Source: Eopsaltria australis
Taxonomy: Eukaryota; Chordata; Aves; Passeriformes; Petroicidae
Direction: 5' to 3'
Assembly (NCBI GenBank): GCA_034509425.1
Contig: JAVTVJ010000121.1
Location: forward strand, 1,178,001-1,242,000
DNA length: 64,000 nucleotides
The position numbers and the translations under genes are program-made. The stretch's first letter is position 1. Each line of letters starts with the position of its first letter. The notes under the pieces were generated by a model, which had not been told where the DNA came from, made no database searches, and was given only the letters and a program-made list of their open reading frames with translations. This document shows positions 40,960 through 52,716 of this stretch, one piece after another.

Positions 40960-41061
40960 GTTTCGGATTCTTCGGCTGAAGTAAAAGCATTGGTGGAACA
41001 AAAAGCAGAACTTGAAAGGAAAGTGGAAGAGTTAGAGAAAAAACTGGATCTGGAAATTAAG
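40960..41061 (+). CDS. CGNL1: CGNL1 exon 5: start of coiled-coil rod (residues 591-624)
   Basis: The acceptor is TTAATTGTAG. In phase 0 the exon encodes VSDSSAEVKALVEQKAELER and then KVEELEKKLDLEIK, a clear heptad pattern with Leu, Val and Ile at core positions and flanking E/K. This is where the parallel coiled-coil dimer of cingulin-family proteins begins. The donor is AAG|GTACAG at 41062. At 102 nt it is symmetric (phase 0-0), so skipping it would keep the frame. It lies between the two copies of the intronic duplication. Confidence 0.94.
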
Positions 41062-41143
41062 GTACAGCACTTTATTGTTATGAAGCTTCTGACTATGTCA
41101 ATTATACTTTTCAAAATAAGTGACAACTGACCCTCCAGCTGAA

Positions 41144-41404
41144 TTCCTTTTGCTTCATATTCTTAATCCAGATATACCTGTGCTTTTTCAGAAGACTTTT
41201 TATTTAAAGGGTGGTTGATCATAGCATTGTTACCCTTTGTAACAAATCTCTTCTTAGTATTTGAGAAGGAGTTTGGAGCAGTGAATGAAAGTGTTAAGTA
41301 CATGGACAAAGAACTTCTTAGGTATCTGCTGAGGTAAATGTTAATCTGTTAATTGCAGTAAGGCAGACATGGACTGAGAGACAAACTGTATTACTCATGT
41401 AGCT
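41144..41404 (+). repeat. Intragenic duplication, copy 2 (intron 5)
   Basis: This is the partner of 40261-40519. It occupies most of the 385 bp intron 5 and ends 42 bp before exon 6. By eye the two copies match at roughly three quarters of positions, which implies an old event. Confidence 0.85.
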
Positions 41405-41446
41405 GCTTTCTAATATTTTGCTTAACTTTTGGTGTACAAAATTCAG

Positions 41447-41595
41447 AACCAGCAAAATTCCAAAGAGGAGAGAGATGCTACACGAGCAAGCCTGAAAGAT
41501 CTTCAGTTGCAGCTTGATCAAAGTATATGTGAAAAGGAAGCCTTAAAAAAGCAGCTGGAAGAAAATGAGAAGGAACTCAGGCAAAACCTGGAGGA
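41447..41595 (+). CDS. CGNL1: CGNL1 exon 6: coiled-coil rod (residues 625-674)
   Basis: The acceptor is TACAAAATTCAG, with a weak polypyrimidine tract. In phase 0 the exon reads NQQNSKEERDATRASLKDLQ, then continues as heptads to EENEKELRQNLEE. The donor is GA|GTGAGT at 41596. The split Glu codon is completed by the G opening exon 7. Length is 149 nt, ending in phase 2. The content is charged coiled coil with no special motif. The exon belongs to the paracingulin rod by position and by similarity to the human protein. Confidence 0.94.
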
Positions 41596-42091
41596 GTGAG
41601 TTAATTCTAGAAAAGTTATCATTGAAATTTGTACCTTTTCTTAAACCTTTTAGATTAAAAGTACGTGTGTCTCCAGAATATGTTGATGGAACCAGATGAG
41701 TGACATTTGTTACTGTAGGAAGTGTTTCTACTATTTAAAAGAGTCAAGTCTTTAGAGTATCTGGAAGGAAGAGAAAGATTGCTGAATTTACAGTCTTCCT
41801 CTTAGTCCAAATTGCTTTTAATAATTCATGGTCGAAATATAAAATTCAAGTCTTTGAAATGTGGAAACACTTGAATGACTACAGTACCAGGTCTGAAATA
41901 AAACACAGCTCCCCACTTAAATACCTTGTTAAAAGATTTCTCATTTTTACCCCTCTGACATTTAATTTTTCTGCCTCATTATATCCCGTTCTCTTGTGGG
42001 CAACACAGGAATGTGTGTCATTTTAGTACTTGAATGAACAAATTAGTATTTCTACAAATTAAAAAATCCTGTCTGATTTTTTACTGATGAG

Positions 42092-42227
42092 GCTTTTTCA
42101 AGTGAAGATGGAGCAGGAAAAACACCAGACTGAGATCAGAGATCTTCAAGACCAGCTCTCTGAGATGCATGATGAACTGGATAATGCAAAACACACCGAT
42201 GAAGGGGAGAAAGAGATTCTGATTGAG
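42092..42227 (+). CDS. CGNL1: CGNL1 exon 7: coiled-coil rod (residues 674-719)
   Basis: The acceptor is ACTGATGAG. After the G completing Glu 674 the exon encodes LFQVKMEQEKHQTEIRDLQD, then QLSEMHDELDNAKHTDEGEKEILIE. The Q-T-EIRDLQDQLSEMHDELD block is nearly invariant in vertebrate paracingulins. The donor is GAG|GTTAGT at 42228, phase 0, length 136 nt. The acceptor's pyrimidine tract lies mainly 10-25 nt upstream (CTGATTTTTTACTG). Confidence 0.94.
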
Positions 42228-44006
42228 GTTAGTTACAAAGTACCAGAAGGAGGATCAGAAAAATTGCATGAAAACAGGGGACTAAGATACTGGTGGAAGA
42301 AATACGTGCCTTTTCTTTTCCTATACTATTAATCCTAAACAATGTATCGTGATTAGGTGACCTAAGAAAGCATATTGTGATAACTACATTAACCCTAAAA
42401 GGAATACAAAATATAAGTACCATTGTTTTATGGAGCAGGAGAACAGATATGTTAATGGTTGACAGACAGATGAGTTATCCACTGTTAGCAGATAATAATT
42501 TCAATCAGTTTTAGCAGTTAGGATTTGGGGTCAGAGCAGTGAGGATCACTTTAAAGAAGATGTATGTATTATCAAGGTCAGATAAGATTCAGCTAAAAAA
42601 ATTGAAAGACCTCAACAAAGCAGTTGACCTTCTATTGGTGGGACCAGGAAGAGAAGAGAAGGGATAAGAGTCTGGAGAGGAACAAAAGAGTTACAGGGTT
42701 TCTGTCACCTTGGGATGAAAGAGGAATTGGCTGTAGCCCTGGTTATACTGATACATTGATGATGAAATAGAGAACACAGCTTATTAAATTTGTTGATAAG
42801 GATGTGCAAGAGTATCAGTGCAGGAATATTACAGCTGTTTACACGCAAGATCTGCTGAGTAGAATAACTGCTAATTGTTTTGTATGGGTGAGATTTGATT
42901 ACTCTTTAATTACTGTCTTAAATCATCATAGGCACTGTAATTGAAGTTTGAACATAAGTAGGGAATATCACAAATGATGGTGATAGTACTAAAAACATTA
43001 CCTATGAAGAAGGACTTCAATCTGAATGGAGAAGTGAGGGAAAAGTCAAAAGCACATCTTACAGAATGTTGCTCTAAAGGTGATAGTGATCAATTTTTCT
43101 ATATTGTGTGGAGATAGAGTAAGAAATGAGAGACTTGGCTCCAGAGATTTAAAGAAAGTGTTAGAAAAAGTTTCTGTTGATACTAATAATTAAACAGAGG
43201 AAGATGCTGTCTGGGATGGTGGAAGGATCCCTTCCATTGAAGGCTTTTAATGGCAGAGTAGATGATGCGTGTCAGGAGTGGTTTAGATATACTGATCCTC
43301 CTTCAGGGCAGGGGAAGCCTGCATTCTCTTTGAAAGTACAATTATTCACAGCTGAAAAAATAGCAAAGGAGAGAATTCTCGAAGCGGTACAGTTTTGATG
43401 GTTTCTGTTATTCTGTGTTTTGTAGACGTGTGTCTTTAGGCTTCAGATGCACTGACTCTCCAGTTCCCAGCAATTTGGAGAGGGGAAATGACTTCTAGGG
43501 TTACCCTGGTGGGAGGAGGAAGGGTGTGAAGACATGGCCTTGGTTGGGAAGCACTTGTTTTGTCTTCAGCACTTGAAGAAGCAACTTTATTTATTCTTTC
43601 CAGCAGAAAAGAAAGCAAAGAAATTATCACTGAATTAGTTTCTTCTGCAACTGGGGGAAAAATGCTTTGTCTTTGTTCTTATCTATCTCATTGCTACTGA
43701 AAGTAGGATGTAGGAGTGACTCTTGCATTATTTGCCAATGGCATAACATACACCATTAAAATCTTGTGATAGTTTTTTAGCATCAGATATGTTGCCCTAT
43801 TATATAAAACATCAGCTGTATGTTATACTTCTAATAATATTAGGGTTTAGCAAATTTTTAGTTTACTATAAAAACTGTAAAAAATATGTCAGTCATACGA
43901 AATAAGGTTGCCCTTGGGGAGCTTATGTGCTTTCTTTCTGTGAAACATAAACAGAACATCCACAGGGGCTATTTGACACACAGCTGTGTTTAATTTTGGG
44001 CTTTAG
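42228..44006 (+). other. CGNL1: CGNL1 intron 7
   Basis: 1779 bp. Its only recognisable content is a sense-oriented CR1 3'-end remnant at about 43150-43330. No coding exon is needed here, because exons 7 and 8 join in phase 0 and match the human protein across the junction. Confidence 0.85.
43150..43330 (+). mobile_element. Old CR1-type LINE 3' region, sense orientation
   Basis: The segment follows the order of an amniote CR1 3' region: a counterpart of '...GTGATTAGACAATGGAACAG', then GGGATGGTGGAAGGATCCC, CCATTGAAGGCTTTTAA, AGATGATGC, TCAGGAGTGGTTTAGATATA, and CCTTCAGGGCAGGGG. The + strand open frame across it (43177-43398) is a decayed element piece, not a gene. The extreme 3' terminus is missing or unrecognisable. 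Divergence suggests an old insertion. Confidence 0.65.
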
Positions 44007-44219
44007 GAGCTGATGCAAATGAAGCAGGATCTGCAAGAAGTATTAATAGCAAAAGATCAACAAGAAGAGATTTTGAGAAAGAGAGAGAGAGAACTCACAG
44101 CTTTGAAAGGAGCACTTAAAGAAGAGGTATCCAGCCATGACACAGAGATGGATAAACTGAAAGAGCAACACGATAAAGAATTGCTGGAACTACGACAGAG
44201 CCTGGAGAAAGCAACAGAG
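44007..44219 (+). CDS. CGNL1: CGNL1 exon 8: coiled-coil rod (residues 720-790)
   Basis: The acceptor is GGGCTTTAG. In phase 0 the exon encodes ELMQMKQDLQEVLIAKDQQE, then continues to RKRERELTALKGALKEEVSS and ends at LRQSLEKATE. The RERELTALKGALKEEV block is shared by cingulin and paracingulin and is the best-conserved rod motif in the window. The donor is GAG|GTACAG at 44220. At 213 nt the exon is symmetric, 71 codons. Confidence 0.96.
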
Positions 44220-47200
44220 GTACAGAAGTGCTAACAATTACCTCTACAGGGAAAGATCATACCTCTCTCAGATGCTTTCAGATACTGTTATTTTCTTAGC
44301 AAAATAGGCAAAGATTTAGGCCAGGACATTCGTGGCTGCTGACAATTAAGTTTTATTTCATACATATCTCATGTTTTGATTGTTTGTCACGTCTGAAGTT
44401 GTAGTCCTTTCTTCAAGCTCCTATTTACTGAATTTGCTTAATTGTAAACTTTGAGGGGAAAATACATGGGATTATAGTACAGAGGTCCATTTGCTTGTCT
44501 TGGATTAAACAGAATCACCAAAACCTTGAGGATGCCTTTGAAGAGCACCAGTGTGCCTTGCCAGTCATACTATTGAAATAACTTATAGCAGTTCTCTGCA
44601 GTTCTTAGCAGCCCAGTGTTCCTACACTCAGCTTCTTGTGTCACATCCTGTTCTCTGGTTGCATTGCCCCACCTTGTCCATTCAGCTTCTCAATATCAGT
44701 GTGGGTTTTGTGTTTTATTTTGTGTCCTTTTCATTTATTGAACTTAGCTTGTTTACTGAATGGTCAAAGGAGTGCAAGCACAAGGAAACAGCAGGGGTTT
44801 GGGTGTTTTGAATCAGACAGGAAGAAAACAGAACTGAAGGAATTCCCTCTTCCAGCATCAGCAGGAAGTCTTTGTGAGAGGAGAATAGGAGCAGGTTTCA
44901 GATACGCGTATTTGTTATTGCTTTCCAAAAGATGTCCTTTGTGAAATTTTCTTTGTAGAGCCAGCAGGTAGGAATATATTGAAAGATTTTTTTGATATGG
45001 GGACAGTTCTCTTAAAGTTTTGAGCATTCTTTTTACAGTGACAGCTTTTTGTGTCTTTTCTGTATTCCCTCATTTTATTTCTGAAATGTTTGCGAAAATT
45101 TCTGCAGGCAAACTGTGCTTGGCCAGTATGTCAGAACTGTAGGCCCAGTGTTAGGCTTAGAAATATCCATGCCAATTTATGTCTGTTACCTACACTGGTC
45201 TAAGGTGGGTTGTAGTTATCCTGCTGGTCGTGACCTAAAACGTAACACAGGACTGAAGGAAAATTAAGGTTGAAGCTTGAAGGAAATTTCCAAAGCTTTA
45301 TATGGTCTATGAGCAAAGTAGGATCTCATGTGGAAAATGCTGGATAGGTATTGTATGATTGAATTCTGATAGAGATTATCCTTTTAAACATTTGTTTTCA
45401 AATGTGCAATTTTCTTCAGAAGTTAGAAAATTTTATAAATGCTGGTTTGTTTATGCAGCCTAGTACTCGTACTTGAGATTGTTCAGCTTTCCTTAAATGT
45501 GTTGTTTCTCTTTGTTTTACATCATCATGAAGATATTTGACTTGTCTGAGCTGCATGAACTGAATTAATTTTTTTCTTTGAGAGAAAAGTAGAACATTTA
45601 AATTATCTTTTTTTATTACACAGTAATTGTAGTGACAGCTCAACCTCAATGAACCATCTTTCAAAGTTAGTGCATGGTAATTTACTGTATTTCAATTATG
45701 GAACTGTAATTACAGCTGACAAGAAATGAAAGAGTAGTCTGTTTGGCATAACAATAACAGAGTCTGGGGAAATGGCTCTATGACTGGGCTGCTGTGGCTT
45801 AGAGATAGTTATAAATAGCATTTATTTACTTGGATGACATGGTCTATCTAATTGTAAATTTAATAAGATGTTCAAAAGTGAAATTTATTTGATTAATGTT
45901 AATCTAAGTACCAGTTCTCTTCCTATTTGAGTTGAAATTTTTGTTTTTATTTGAAGTAAAACTTCTAACATTTAATTGAAAGGTGTTTTTTTTTTTTTGA
46001 TCTTCGTAGTATTTGTACTCAATGATTTCTTTAAGCACAGCATTATCTTTATGCCTGCTGGCTAAGGTTAGTTGTCGAGTTTGATACATTTATCAAGAAA
46101 GTATAACCATTTTTTATAGGAAGTTAGCTGACTGATCTTCTGTGATCTTATATATATTGTTAATTATTTGGGTTATAATTAATCTGAAATATCCAGGAGA
46201 CATATACAATTGAAGCTACTTGGCCTGTTAATTTTTTCTTTTTTTTTAATATAACTGCAAGCTGGAAAGAGTCATACCTGATGGCAGGACAAGACATCTA
46301 CAACGAAGATTAGTGGGAAGGGCCATTCTGTTGTGTTTGATGAGGAAAACAGGAGTGTGAATGCTGTAATAGTGGTTTGTCTTACAGAAAATGTGGATAC
46401 TGATGTTTGATAGATCAAGTTGTATCAGGACCTCTGTGCACAAGAGTGTTTGTACTTACGTTGCTTCTAAATCATTCAGATCGGTACAATGAATAGAGGT
46501 GTTTTATCATATATAGGCTGTTTAGGAAATTTTTGTAGGGAGAAAGTATGCAGTTTTTATGCCAGTGTTAAATCAACAGGATTGTCATCTGCTGGAGGCG
46601 TCAGGTTGGCAAGTAATGTGCAGTGCATTCAGTCTGTGTGATTAGAATGCCACATAGATCTGTTTGCAAACAATGTTAGAAACACACTCAAGGTTATCTG
46701 ATAGAAGAACAGAGCAGGGTAGTTTGTCATTATGATTCTTTTCTCATGCTCACTGATGTGGTGCTAGTTTGGGGGGTTTTTGTTGGGCTTTTATTGTCGT
46801 CATTATCTGGTTTCTGGTTTTTTTAATAGAGATGTTTATATAAAGCCACAGACATTAAGATACTATTTTTCTTTGCTACAATTTACGTTTTTAACTCATT
46901 TTTGTGTTGTGTCTTTTGCTTGTGGTGGTCTTGAGATGGCTGTGACTATTCCTGACTTGATTGCTTGTTTATTGAGACTGAGACCAGACTTTCTATTTAA
47001 CAATGGTAAAAGTTCTACTCTTATAATATACCTCTGTGGGATAATAATTGCCTTTAATTTAATAATAAATTAAAAATGAATGTGTTTCTGATTAAGAATA
47101 GATTTCTCCATAACTGCAACTGCTAGAACAGAGATTAATATGAATTCTACTCCAGTTTTTAATGTCATAGAAAAATTTCTGTTATCTAATCTGTCTCTAC

Positions 47201-48257
47201 AACACAAGAATCCAGAATTGTACAACTTTAACCATGAGTGCTCTGTCACTGTAGGTCAAGTCCCACTGTTTCAGTAAAATTTGGAAACAGCTTTTGGAAT
47301 GTAATGCTGCAGGTAAAAGGTTATAGCATATTGCAACTACTACTGCTCAAATTCCATTGAAATTGTATCAGCTCAGGGGTGCAGTTGCAAATTGCACAGC
47401 AGTTCATATTTACATCTTTATTTAGAGAAGCAGTCTGAACAAATGACGTTGTTCAGAAAAAGCTGTAATGATCATGTTAGGAAAGACTTATCTAAGCCTG
47501 ACCTTGACTGATTTATTTGGCATGTCATATGTCTGACCTTGTTCTCAGAATGATAAAACAGACACTCCGAGTTTAGAGCTGATTAATTTATCAACACATT
47601 AAAGAATGCAATGAAGCTGTGATCACTAAAGGTGTTCACATTACCATTAACTGACATCTGTGTGTTACATGTGATTATGTTATGATTAAAGAGAAGAAGG
47701 AATTTTACCAGAGCAAATGGAGGAACAGCAAAAGACAGTGGTTGCCTTCCTTACATGTTATGAACTAAAATGGTCCTCCTTTAAGATAAGAAAAAAATAT
47801 AAATCTCTGGGTATTATACATGAGAGAAGGAACTTTGGTTTTGTTTTTTCCCCATCTTGTTAATTGAGATGAATCTAGCACAAACTGTAATAACCTTTGA
47901 AATGAAAAGTAGCTATTCAATTTTTTGCTACTTAACCTGATAATATGATGTGTCTTCCTCAAAGCTAATAAAAATCTCCCACATAGAGCAGAAACATAAC
48001 AAAAACTAGCTTAAGCATTCCAAATGATACTGAGATATATTCTGTGTGCCTTTTTTGTAGAAATGGCTTGGAATTCATAGTTGGAATGTAAAATGAAACA
48101 TAACTAAACCTAGTATATTCTGAGAACCTATTTTGGAATAATACTGTACAGTGAACAGTGGTTACCCAAGTTACTCAGGGAAAAGTGAAGATATAAGTGT
48201 GGAGCATTGCAGAGCCACTTAGGTACTTTAAGTGATTCAATGTACGTAAGTGTAAAA

Positions 48258-48273
48258 TTATATATATATATAT
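48258..48273. repeat. (TA)n microsatellite
   Basis: A short alternating AT run inside intron 8. Confidence 0.9.
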
Positions 48274-51061
48274 GAAAAAACCCAATAGGATCTTGCTACC
48301 TTGTTCCACTCTAAGGTGAAATCTTGGGATTATAATAAATCATGCTAAACCCCCATGGTCTTGATAGCAGTAAAAGAAACAAATTATATAATAAGAAGTA
48401 CTTGGGCATGGAAATGTTGTTATGCACTCTTATCCATACATCCATAACTCATCTGAATCTGCATCCTGAGTGCTGTGTCTGTTCACCTCAGGCAAGATAC
48501 ACAACAACTGGAAAAGATTTAGAGAAGGTGATCTAGGATTTGAAATGCCTCTGGTGGGTATTTTCTTTCCTCTGCCTGCCTGAGGCAGCTTTTGCCATGT
48601 TGAAATAGCACTTCTTTATTTCAGTCATAGAAACTGGTTGGTAACTGATCTGTGTACAGAGTCAAATGGTGGAGTGACTGGTCCAAGTCAGTGTTTCATC
48701 TTTCATGACCTAACCCCTCTCCCCCTTTCATTTTCTGCCCTCTTTTACCAGCCTTGTAAAAGCCTGGTAAGATTCTGATTGTTTTCCAGTGTGGTACAAA
48801 CACAGATGGAGTGGGGAGAGAGAGGGAGGGTATGCAGACAGAAGTGTGATGGTGGAAGGAAAGCTGCAGGCACTCCTTCAATAGGCATTGTTATTGGAAA
48901 CACCTGTTTTAGAACTGTATTTGAAAAATTTGGGAGACAGATTTAATTTGTTTTGCCCAACATGTCTGTTCTGTGTGTAGAAAGGAAGTTGGTAATAGCA
49001 TCATGCATGTTTTCAGGACCCATTAGATGAAGTACCAAACAAATTATGGAATATTAGTGTTGTCAACAAGAATATAAAATGTGCCTCTAAAGCACTCTGA
49101 ATATGTAATTTGGTGACTGTGTCTTTAAGTTCCATCTCCTCTAGTCTTTCATTTCCATGCAATTTACTCCTCCATTTATTTGGTGGGTACATGTGTGTGT
49201 GTGGGTGCAGACAGTACCATGAAGCTACAACTGAGTGCATTTTATACTGTATATAGAGTCAAGAAAGCCTTTCAGCAAAACTGTCCTGCAAAGTTCTGTT
49301 TGAATTGGATTGGACAACATCTATAGGATAATAAAAAAGTAATTCTGTTTATCTGTAATAGTCATTTAACTATTGCGACCCTTCATCTGCTAGGACTATT
49401 TCAGTAAGTCTGGATTGGGAAGGGGTGCTGTTTGATTTTTTTTTGTTGTTGTTGTCTCTGAAGCTTGGAAAGAGCTTGTAGAGCCAGGTACTTCTTTAAT
49501 GCCATTAGGAGGATCTCTAATCCTTATTAGCAGAAGCCAGTTTATGTATTCAGGTGATTTGTCTCGTGACAGTATGTTTGTGTATGTATGGGAAGTGTTT
49601 GACTCTGTCAAACAGGAGGGAACAACCTGAGCACAGAATTAGTTAATATTTTACTCCAGTCTATCCAACAACTTCTGACCTTCAAAAGCCTGTTAGTATA
49701 AGCCAATCTGAGTATGTCATGGTACATAGCCAGGGGGATAATACGACATTGATACAGGTACTGGTTAAGAGGTTAATACTTTCCTGGCCCTGGATTTTAT
49801 AACTTATATAAACGTTAGGTCATGCCTAAATTGGAAAATTTTGTTTAACATGCTCTATGTAAAAGAAGGTTGCATTCTCAGTTTTAAAATATAGGTATTT
49901 AAATCTTTCATTACATCTCATAAATGAAAACCTAAATAGTTTTGAAGTTATATTAAGGACATGGTACCATTTCAATCAGTGAAAATGACCTTGTAAGAAA
50001 ACAAATATTTTCTCCAAACTGTCACCAGTGAATTTTTAATGAGTTAGTAGAGTGGCTCTAGCTGAAATGAAATGAGAGAGCAGTCTGCCTGGCTTGTAGA
50101 TTTGTGCACTTGCTTACTGAGTAATCTCTTGAAGTACAGCAGAGAATTTAAGCTGGTTGTAGTGAACCTTACTAAGAGAGGAAAAAACCACTGACCCTTT
50201 TAATAGGTAACTAACAATAGTTAACTTCCAAAGGCATAGCCATGTGTTAAAGTTGGCTAGGGCTCATTTTGAGATGATGGGAAGAATTAGTATAATCAGT
50301 GTCAGGTAGAAAAGCAGTAAGTGCAGCCATTTAGGCTTTTTTCCAGAAGTTTTGTTGGTTTTCTTTTTACCTTTTTTTGGTGAGTAGGTAGGATGGGGTG
50401 GGTGGGTTGGTAGCCTAACACTCCATTTTTAGGGGATTTTCGTACCCCTTTTGTAGAGATAGGAAATTTTAATATGCTATACAATGTTACTTTGTTATTC
50501 ATCCCAAGGCTTCCAGTTGCTTCAAGAAATAGTTTCTGGGGTTAGAAGAATTGCCTAAAGGCACACAGTGGGTAAAAATGCCGGATCTACAAGCAGAAAT
50601 AAAGACCTGTTATTTGCATTCATGAACTTTGAAAACTAGATGACTGTAGCTGAATAATACTGATTTCAGAAGCTCTCTTTACAGAAGAGCTAATAATGAT
50701 TACAATTAAAGGGTTGTCCCTATGTGGAGACTCACTATGTTTGTCTTTTTTTTCCCCTCTGTGTCAGTCTTTTGGTGTAGAATGGTTTGGGGTTTTTTTT
50801 TTCTTTGGAAATCACCTACATGTTACCTAAGGAAATCAGTGTCTAATTATTTTATTTGAGCTATTTTGTTTAAATACAAAAAGAAGTGAAAAAGACAATA
50901 GAAAGATATTTGATATCTCTGTCACTGCTGCCCCCTCTGGACCATCTGAGGGAGCTGGGTAGATATGAATCGTTGAAGCCACATGACATTTCTTACATGT
51001 AGTTCAAGAAATTAAACTAGTCCAGCATCAACCTAAAAAGGCTGCCCCTTTTCAGAGCTGG

Positions 51062-51098
51062 TTTCAACAGCCAGTATCTTGATACTGGCTTGTTGAAA
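51062..51098. repeat. Near-perfect hairpin (17/18 bp arms, 2 nt loop)
   Basis: The left arm TTTCAACAGCCAGTATC (51062-51078) is the reverse complement of the right arm GATACTGGCTTGTTGAAA (51081-51098), except for one bulged base. Only TT lies between the arms. Flanking sequence does not extend the pairing usefully, so it is too small for a microRNA precursor. Confidence 0.85.
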
Positions 51099-51338
51099 GT
51101 GTTCTACACCAGAATAGAATGAAATGAGCAGCAGCACCATTTCCTTTCTTCAGAAGATTTTGGAAGATTATCGTGTCATTTACTTAGATTGCACGATTAT
51201 GAATGTGAAAAAAATATTTTAAAATCTGTTACTTCCATTAAAAAGCGCCAGTCTGTGCCCCAGCTCATTTTGAATGGAGATTTATTCTTCAAGTATGGCT
51301 GTTAAAGAACAAACAGTTAATTGGTTGAAATAGTTTTC

Positions 51339-51766
51339 ACAGAATAACAGAATCAATTAGGTTGGAAAATGTCAGCTAGATCACGGCACCAAGTGCCGTG
51401 TCCAGTCTCTCCTTAAAGACCTTCAGCTCCCTGGGCAGTCGGTTCCAGTGTATAATCACAATGTCTGCAAAGAAACTCTTCCTAATGTCAAACCTAAACC
51501 TCCCCTGCTGCAGCTTGAGTCCATGTCTTTTCATCCTGTCACTGTTCCCTGGGAGAAGAGACAGACCCCCACCCGGCTACACCTCCTGCCAGGGAGCTGT
51601 GGAGAGCGCTAAGGTCACCCCTGAGCCTCCTCTCCAGGCTGAGCCCCCCAGCTCCCTCAGCCACTCCGGACCCTTGCCCAGCTCCGCTGTCCTTCTCTGG
51701 ACCTGCTCCAGCTCCTCATGTCCTTCCTGGATTGGGGAGCCCAGAACTGGACCTGCAGTTCCTGAT
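51339..51766 (-). mobile_element. CR1 LINE fragment, about 430 bp
   Basis: The + strand shows the reverse complement of avian CR1: CACAGAATAACAGAATCA, GGTTGGAAAATGTCAGCTAG, CTTCCTAATGTCAAACCTAA, CCTGGGAGAAGAGACAGAC, CTCAGCCACTCC, CTTCTCTGGACCTGCTCCAG and GGGGAGCCCAGAACTGGACC appear in consensus order. The copy is truncated at its 5' end, like most CR1s. The 141-codon + strand open frame within it (51398-51823) is antisense to the element and does not represent a gene. It is the strongest marker here for an avian or other sauropsid genome. Confidence 0.92.
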
Positions 51767-52671
51767 ATTCAGTTGAACTGGGTTCTGAAAAGAAATGTAA
51801 AGGTTTTTAGAAAAATTTGCTGACTTCTGCCTGATAAACATTGGATTTAGCCAAAATGTAATGATTCTAATATGTGGCAAACGAGATACTTAACTTCCAC
51901 ACACTTCAGGTCTTCCTTTATTTTGTAAAAGGACTCTAAGAATCCTGTAGTGTGTACTCACTGCCAAAGGAGAGTTTCACCAGCTAAAACACTGAAGTCA
52001 GCCATAACTATTTTTTAATGATCAGTTACACAACCTCTCTCATGTCTTTGCCAGTGTTGAGGGTGTGGTAAAAAAAAGGTGTGGAAGCCACAGAATATTT
52101 TCTGCATTCCTATCCAAAAGTATTTTTTTCTGCATTCAGGTTGAAACTGAACGTTTCATTTGCATCTCAAGGACCTTGTTTGTGTGTTCTGTCCAGTTTC
52201 TCTGGGTTTACACAATAATGAGTGGTCTGAAAGATTTTGATGCCTTTTATACTATCTGTTCACTGCTTGCACCAAAGTTGAGAGTAGAATAGTATGTAAA
52301 TATATTTGCTTTACTGAGATTTCTGCAACAGAGGTGTTGAAACAATATTTATTGCTTTATTTTAGCTTGGTCTTGACTAAATTTAATATGTTTAAAAATA
52401 CTTCTGAACACATATATAACTATATACAAGGACACAAAGCCAAGCTTTATTAGATTAATTTCATGTTAGGAAGAATACCTGAAAGGAGCAGGATGTAAGT
52501 TGAGGGAAATATATTTCACTGAAGATGTTCCCTTATGTTCCAGAGGCCTAGAGCTGAAAACCAAATGCCACATGCATATAAATTCCAGCAGCTGTGACTG
52601 TGTGGCTCAGATAAGCAGACCTATGCTAGGTGAAACTTTATAGAACAGGTGTACATACCAAAACAAACAAT

Positions 52672-52716
52672 ACACACACACACATGTGTGTATGTATATG
52701 TGTGTGTGTGCATGCA
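52672..52716. repeat. Alternating CA/TG/TA microsatellite
   Basis: An ACACAC run passes through ATGTGTGTATGTATATG into TGTGTG and then GCATGCAT. Purine-pyrimidine alternation is essentially unbroken for about 45 bp, and the CA half can pair with the TG half. It could adopt Z-DNA or a cruciform. No function is implied. Confidence 0.85.

Noticed and set aside
50930..50945. Second CTCF-like motif (CTGCCCCCTCTGG)
   Set aside because: It fits the core only with a one-base gap and lacks supporting flanks.
51398..51823. 141-codon + strand open frame
   Set aside because: It lies almost wholly inside the CR1 fragment and is antisense to that element.
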